From a virus, in IMG/VR virus record IMGVR_UViG_3300047478_000160, positions 1-31,643 of that record: DNA of 31,643 bases, one strand, 5' to 3'. Position 1 is the stretch's first letter, and every line of letters begins with the position of its first letter. Below are positions 29,286-31,643 of the stretch, in pieces. A program made the position numbers and the translations under genes. The notes under the pieces were generated by a model. The model worked only from the letters and a program-made list of their open reading frames with translations. It was not told the origin of the DNA and made no database searches.

Positions 29286-31154
29286 ATGAGCAATACTTTA
29301 CGAATCAAACGCCGTGCCGCAGGTGGAGCCGCAGGCGCCCCCGCCTCGCTACAGAACGCAGAATTAGCGTACAACGAACAAGACGATACCCTTTACATTG
29401 GTAAAGGAACTGGTGGTGCTGGTGGTTCAGCTACGACTGTCATCGCTATTGCGGGTCCTGGAACATACGCTCCTTTAGCCAGCCCAGCTCTAACTGGCAC
29501 TCCAACAGCGCCAACAGCGTCAGCAGATACCAGTACAACTCAGTTGGCGACAACCGCTTATGTATTAGGTCAGGCTTCCTCAACAACACCTATCGTTAAC
29601 GGCACAGCCGCTATCGGTTCATCTTTGAAGTATGCCCGTGCAGACCACGTTCACGGCACAGATACAAGTCGCGCCGCTGTAGCGTCGCCTACGTTCACTG
29701 GTACACCAGCGGCTCCAACAGCCGCCGCTGATACGGTCACAACACAGCTCGCTACAACTGCCTTCGTAACAGGTCAAGCGTCCGCTACCAACCCGTTAAT
29801 GAACGGTGCTGTAGCTATTGGAACATCGCTCAAGTACGCTCGAGCCGACCACGTTCACGCAACTGATACCACACGCGCTCCTCTGGCTTCTCCTACCTTT
29901 ACAGGTACTCCAGCGGCGCCAACAGCAATCACTACTGATAACAGCACAACAATTGCCACCACAGCGTTTGTTAAGGCCCAAGGATACATTACTCAAAACC
30001 AGAGCATCACTGTTTCTGGTGACGTATCTGGCTCAGGCACAACTGCGATTAGCACCACATTGGCTTCTGTCGGTACTGCCGGCACATACACCAAAGTCAC
30101 TACTGACGCAAAAGGTCGCGTAACTGCTGGAACAACTTTATCTGCATCAGACATCCCAACGCTCACAGCGGCCAAGATTTCTGACTTCGACATACAAGTT
30201 CGCACAAGCCGTTTAGACCAGATGGCCGCGCCTACAGCGTCGGTCAGCATGAACAGCCAAAACCTCACAGGCTTGGCTGATCCAGTCAACGCTCAAGATG
30301 CGGCCACTAAGAACTACGTTGACCTCACAGTTCAAGGTCTCGATCCTAAGCAGTCCGTTAAGGCAGCTACCGTAGCCAACGTCGCCTCTTTGTCAGGAAC
30401 AATGACAATCGACGGCGTTGCACTGGTGGCTGGCGATCGCGTTCTCGTTAAAGACCAAACAACCACAACCGCCAACGGTATCTACGTTGTAGCGGCTGGT
30501 GCATGGTCACGCTCGCTCGACGCGGATAGTTGGGCTGAATTGCCAGGCGCTTACGTATTTGCGGAAGCCGGTACGGTCAACGCCGACATGGGCTTCGTGT
30601 GTACCGTTGAAGCAGGCGGCACATTAGGCACAACACCAATCGCTTTCCAACAATTCTCTGGCGCTGGTCAGATTTCCGCTGGAGCTGGTTTAACAAAGAC
30701 TGGCAACACAATCGATGTAGTTGGAACAGCGGGTCGTATCGTAGCTAACGCTGACAGCATTGACTTGGCATCAGGCATCGTTTCGGCCGGCACATACAAG
30801 TCGGTAACGGTCGATACCTATGGTCGTGTAACGGCTGGTTCAAACCCGACCACATTGTCTGGCTATGGCATCACTGATGCACAGCCTCTTGATGCGACAT
30901 TGACAGCCTTGGCTGGTGTAACAACTGCGGCTGATCGCTTGATCTACGCTACTGGTGCAGACGTATTCGCAGTAGCCACATTCACATCGTTCGCAAGAAC
31001 ATTGTTGGATGACGCAGATGCGGCGACGGCTCGTGCAACATTGGGCTTAGACACAATGGCGACACAAGCGGCAAGTAACGTTGCGGTTACAGGCGGCTCG
31101 ATCACCAACCTCACAACCTTTGATGGAATCACTATCGACGGCGGAACATTCTAA
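29286..31154 (+). CDS. Large tail fibre protein
   Basis: A 622-residue fibre protein with a strong ribosome binding site (AAAGGAGT). The N-terminus LRIKRRAAGGAAGAPASLQN, then AELAYNEQDDTLYIG, is the anchor domain of many phage fibres. Three tandem modules follow (residues 63-131, 132-198, 199-232), each opening 'SP..TGTP.APT' and the first two ending 'YARADHVH.TDT.RA'. A triangular-helix type repeat ends TTDAKGRVTAG (about 240-280). Next come a helical spacer (RTSRLDQMAAPTASVSMNSQ) and the common fibre domain GVALVAGDRVLVKDQTTTTA to IYVVAAGAW, then more stalk. The end (DGITIDGGTF) has no obvious receptor domain; it may pair with the fibre gene that follows. Confidence 0.88.
   Translation: MSNTLRIKRRAAGGAAGAPASLQNAELAYNEQDDTLYIGKGTGGAGGSATTVIAIAGPGTYAPLASPALTGTPTAPTASADTSTTQLATTAYVLGQASSTTPIVNGTAAIGSSLKYARADHVHGTDTSRAAVASPTFTGTPAAPTAAADTVTTQLATTAFVTGQASATNPLMNGAVAIGTSLKYARADHVHATDTTRAPLASPTFTGTPAAPTAITTDNSTTIATTAFVKAQGYITQNQSITVSGDVSGSGTTAISTTLASVGTAGTYTKVTTDAKGRVTAGTTLSASDIPTLTAAKISDFDIQVRTSRLDQMAAPTASVSMNSQNLTGLADPVNAQDAATKNYVDLTVQGLDPKQSVKAATVANVASLSGTMTIDGVALVAGDRVLVKDQTTTTANGIYVVAAGAWSRSLDADSWAELPGAYVFAEAGTVNADMGFVCTVEAGGTLGTTPIAFQQFSGAGQISAGAGLTKTGNTIDVVGTAGRIVANADSIDLASGIVSAGTYKSVTVDTYGRVTAGSNPTTLSGYGITDAQPLDATLTALAGVTTAADRLIYATGADVFAVATFTSFARTLLDDADAATARATLGLDTMATQAASNVAVTGGSITNLTTFDGITIDGGTF
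29472..29980 (+). repeat. Three tandem modules in the large tail fibre gene
   Basis: Modules of 207, 201 and about 100 bases begin at 29472, 29679 and 29880. The protein repeat is clear, but codons differ at most third positions, so the copies are old. A further copy lies in the following fibre gene (31502-31603), with 28 of 32 residues identical to module 2. Confidence 0.8.
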
Positions 31155-31161
31155 TAACTAA

Positions 31162-31181
31162 AGCCCTATACATATAGGGCT
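31162..31181. other. Perfect 9-bp inverted repeat between fibre genes
   Basis: AGCCCTATA (31162-31170) and TATAGGGCT (31173-31181) are exact inverted repeats around CA. There is no T-run on the + strand side, so a rho-independent terminator is not supported; processing of the mRNA is possible. Confidence 0.6.
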
Positions 31182-31198
31182 AAACTGGGTCTATACCT

Positions 31199-31643
31199 AT
31201 GGCAAATAAGATCATTCTCAAGAAGTCGTCAGTTGCGGCTAAAACCCCACTGGCGACCGACTTGGTTGTTGGCGAGTTAGCGGTAAATCTCGCAGACCAG
31301 AAACTCTACACCAAGGACGCTGGTGGAACGGTCATTGTCGTAGGTTCAAGCGCAGCCGGAGCCGTACAAAGTGTCGCTGGTAAGACGGGCGTCGTAACTC
31401 TCGTCAAAGGCGATGTTGGTTTAGGAAACGTCGACAATACATCCGACGCAAGCAAGCCCGTATCAACCGCACAGCAGACCGCACTTAACCTCAAGGCAAA
31501 CTTAGCCTCACCGACCTTTACAGGCACCCCGGCGGCTCCTACAGCGGCAGCGGATACCAACACCACTCAGGTTGCCACAACAGCCTATGTAATCGGGCAA
31601 GGTTATCTCAAAACAACGACTGCGGCTTCGACCTATCAACCCA
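31199..31643 (+). CDS. Tail fibre protein, N-terminal part (3' end outside window)
   Basis: From ATG 31199 the frame is open to the right edge (148 codons). It begins MANKIILKKSSVAAKTPLAT and continues DLVVGELAVNLADQKLYTKD, the anchor domain used by many fibres ('l.vGElavN.adqklY..d'), related in layout to the start of the large fibre gene. Then QSVAGKTGVVTLVKGDVGLG followed by NVDNTSDASKPVSTAQQTAL is a familiar fibre shaft module. From residue 102 comes LASPTFTGTPAAPTAAADTN followed by TTQVATTAYVIGQG, a copy of the modules in the preceding gene. No good ribosome binding site is seen, so translation may follow from upstream readthrough. Confidence 0.82.
   Translation, partial: MANKIILKKSSVAAKTPLATDLVVGELAVNLADQKLYTKDAGGTVIVVGSSAAGAVQSVAGKTGVVTLVKGDVGLGNVDNTSDASKPVSTAQQTALNLKANLASPTFTGTPAAPTAAADTNTTQVATTAYVIGQGYLKTTTAASTYQP

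Noticed and set aside
30094-30108. AAGTCACTACTGACG, identical to site a, inside the large fibre gene
   Set aside because: It encodes part of the conserved fibre repeat (KVTTDA) and is followed by CAAAAG rather than a -10, so codon constraint is the simpler explanation.
1-31643. Lysogeny genes, tRNAs or attachment sites
   Set aside because: I looked for an integrase, an immunity repressor, tRNA-like cloverleafs and flanking direct repeats and saw none; lifestyle cannot be decided from this window.

Overview
This window is the late, structural half of a tailed bacteriophage genome. All genes I can support are on the + strand. Head genes are followed by a tail-tip set in the lambda order H-M-L-K-I-J, which points to a siphovirus (long non-contractile tail) infecting a Gram-negative bacterium. 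Several side genes resemble families known mostly from T4-like marine myoviruses, so an aquatic host is likely. That host assignment is inference. No integrase, immunity repressor, tRNA, CRISPR array or insertion sequence is visible.

Layout. 1-1234: end of the preceding region, with the 3' part of a GNAT-type acetyltransferase domain, a winged-helix protein and a small acidic protein, closed by a rho-independent terminator at 1284-1312. 1334-6915: packaging and capsid genes (terminase small and large subunits, portal, scaffold, major capsid protein). 6993-10342: two small tandem paralogues, then head-completion, connector and tail-terminator genes, tightly packed. 10434-12048: major tail protein carrying an inserted domain, and a tail-assembly chaperone pair joined by a -1 frameshift at GGGAAAC (11713-11719). 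12060-23747: tape measure and the tail-tip set M, L, K, I, J. 23811-24938: a tail fibre whose end carries a 12/24-bp tandem repeat. 24780-26790: an AT-rich island with T4-like-phage-type genes and gene fragments. 26848-28632: holin-like protein, DUF5856-like protein, a small tail-associated protein and a structural protein. 28635-31643: tail-fibre genes interrupted by a freestanding HNH endonuclease; the last runs off the window.

The most interesting signal is regulatory. Nearly every structural transcription unit is preceded by a copy of an inverted repeat, TAAGTCA-N4-TGAC. In the best copies it lies inside the spacer of a sigma70-type promoter, with TTGCA-like -35 and TATAAT-like -10 hexamers. 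Nine intergenic copies, six with a perfect GTCA-N4-TGAC core, form a dispersed promoter-operator family that could switch the late genes together. At two places the -10 hexamer TAGAAT directly abuts a terminator stem, so a new transcript would begin inside the terminator of the preceding unit.

A second theme is mosaicism. The AT-rich island (29% G+C in a hand-counted 120-base sample, against 62-63% in samples on either side) begins at or near the fibre tandem repeat. It holds a truncated PD-(D/E)XK exonuclease, a C-terminal fragment of a DUF5856-like protein and a chaperone-like gene. The last two have intact relatives in the backbone just downstream.
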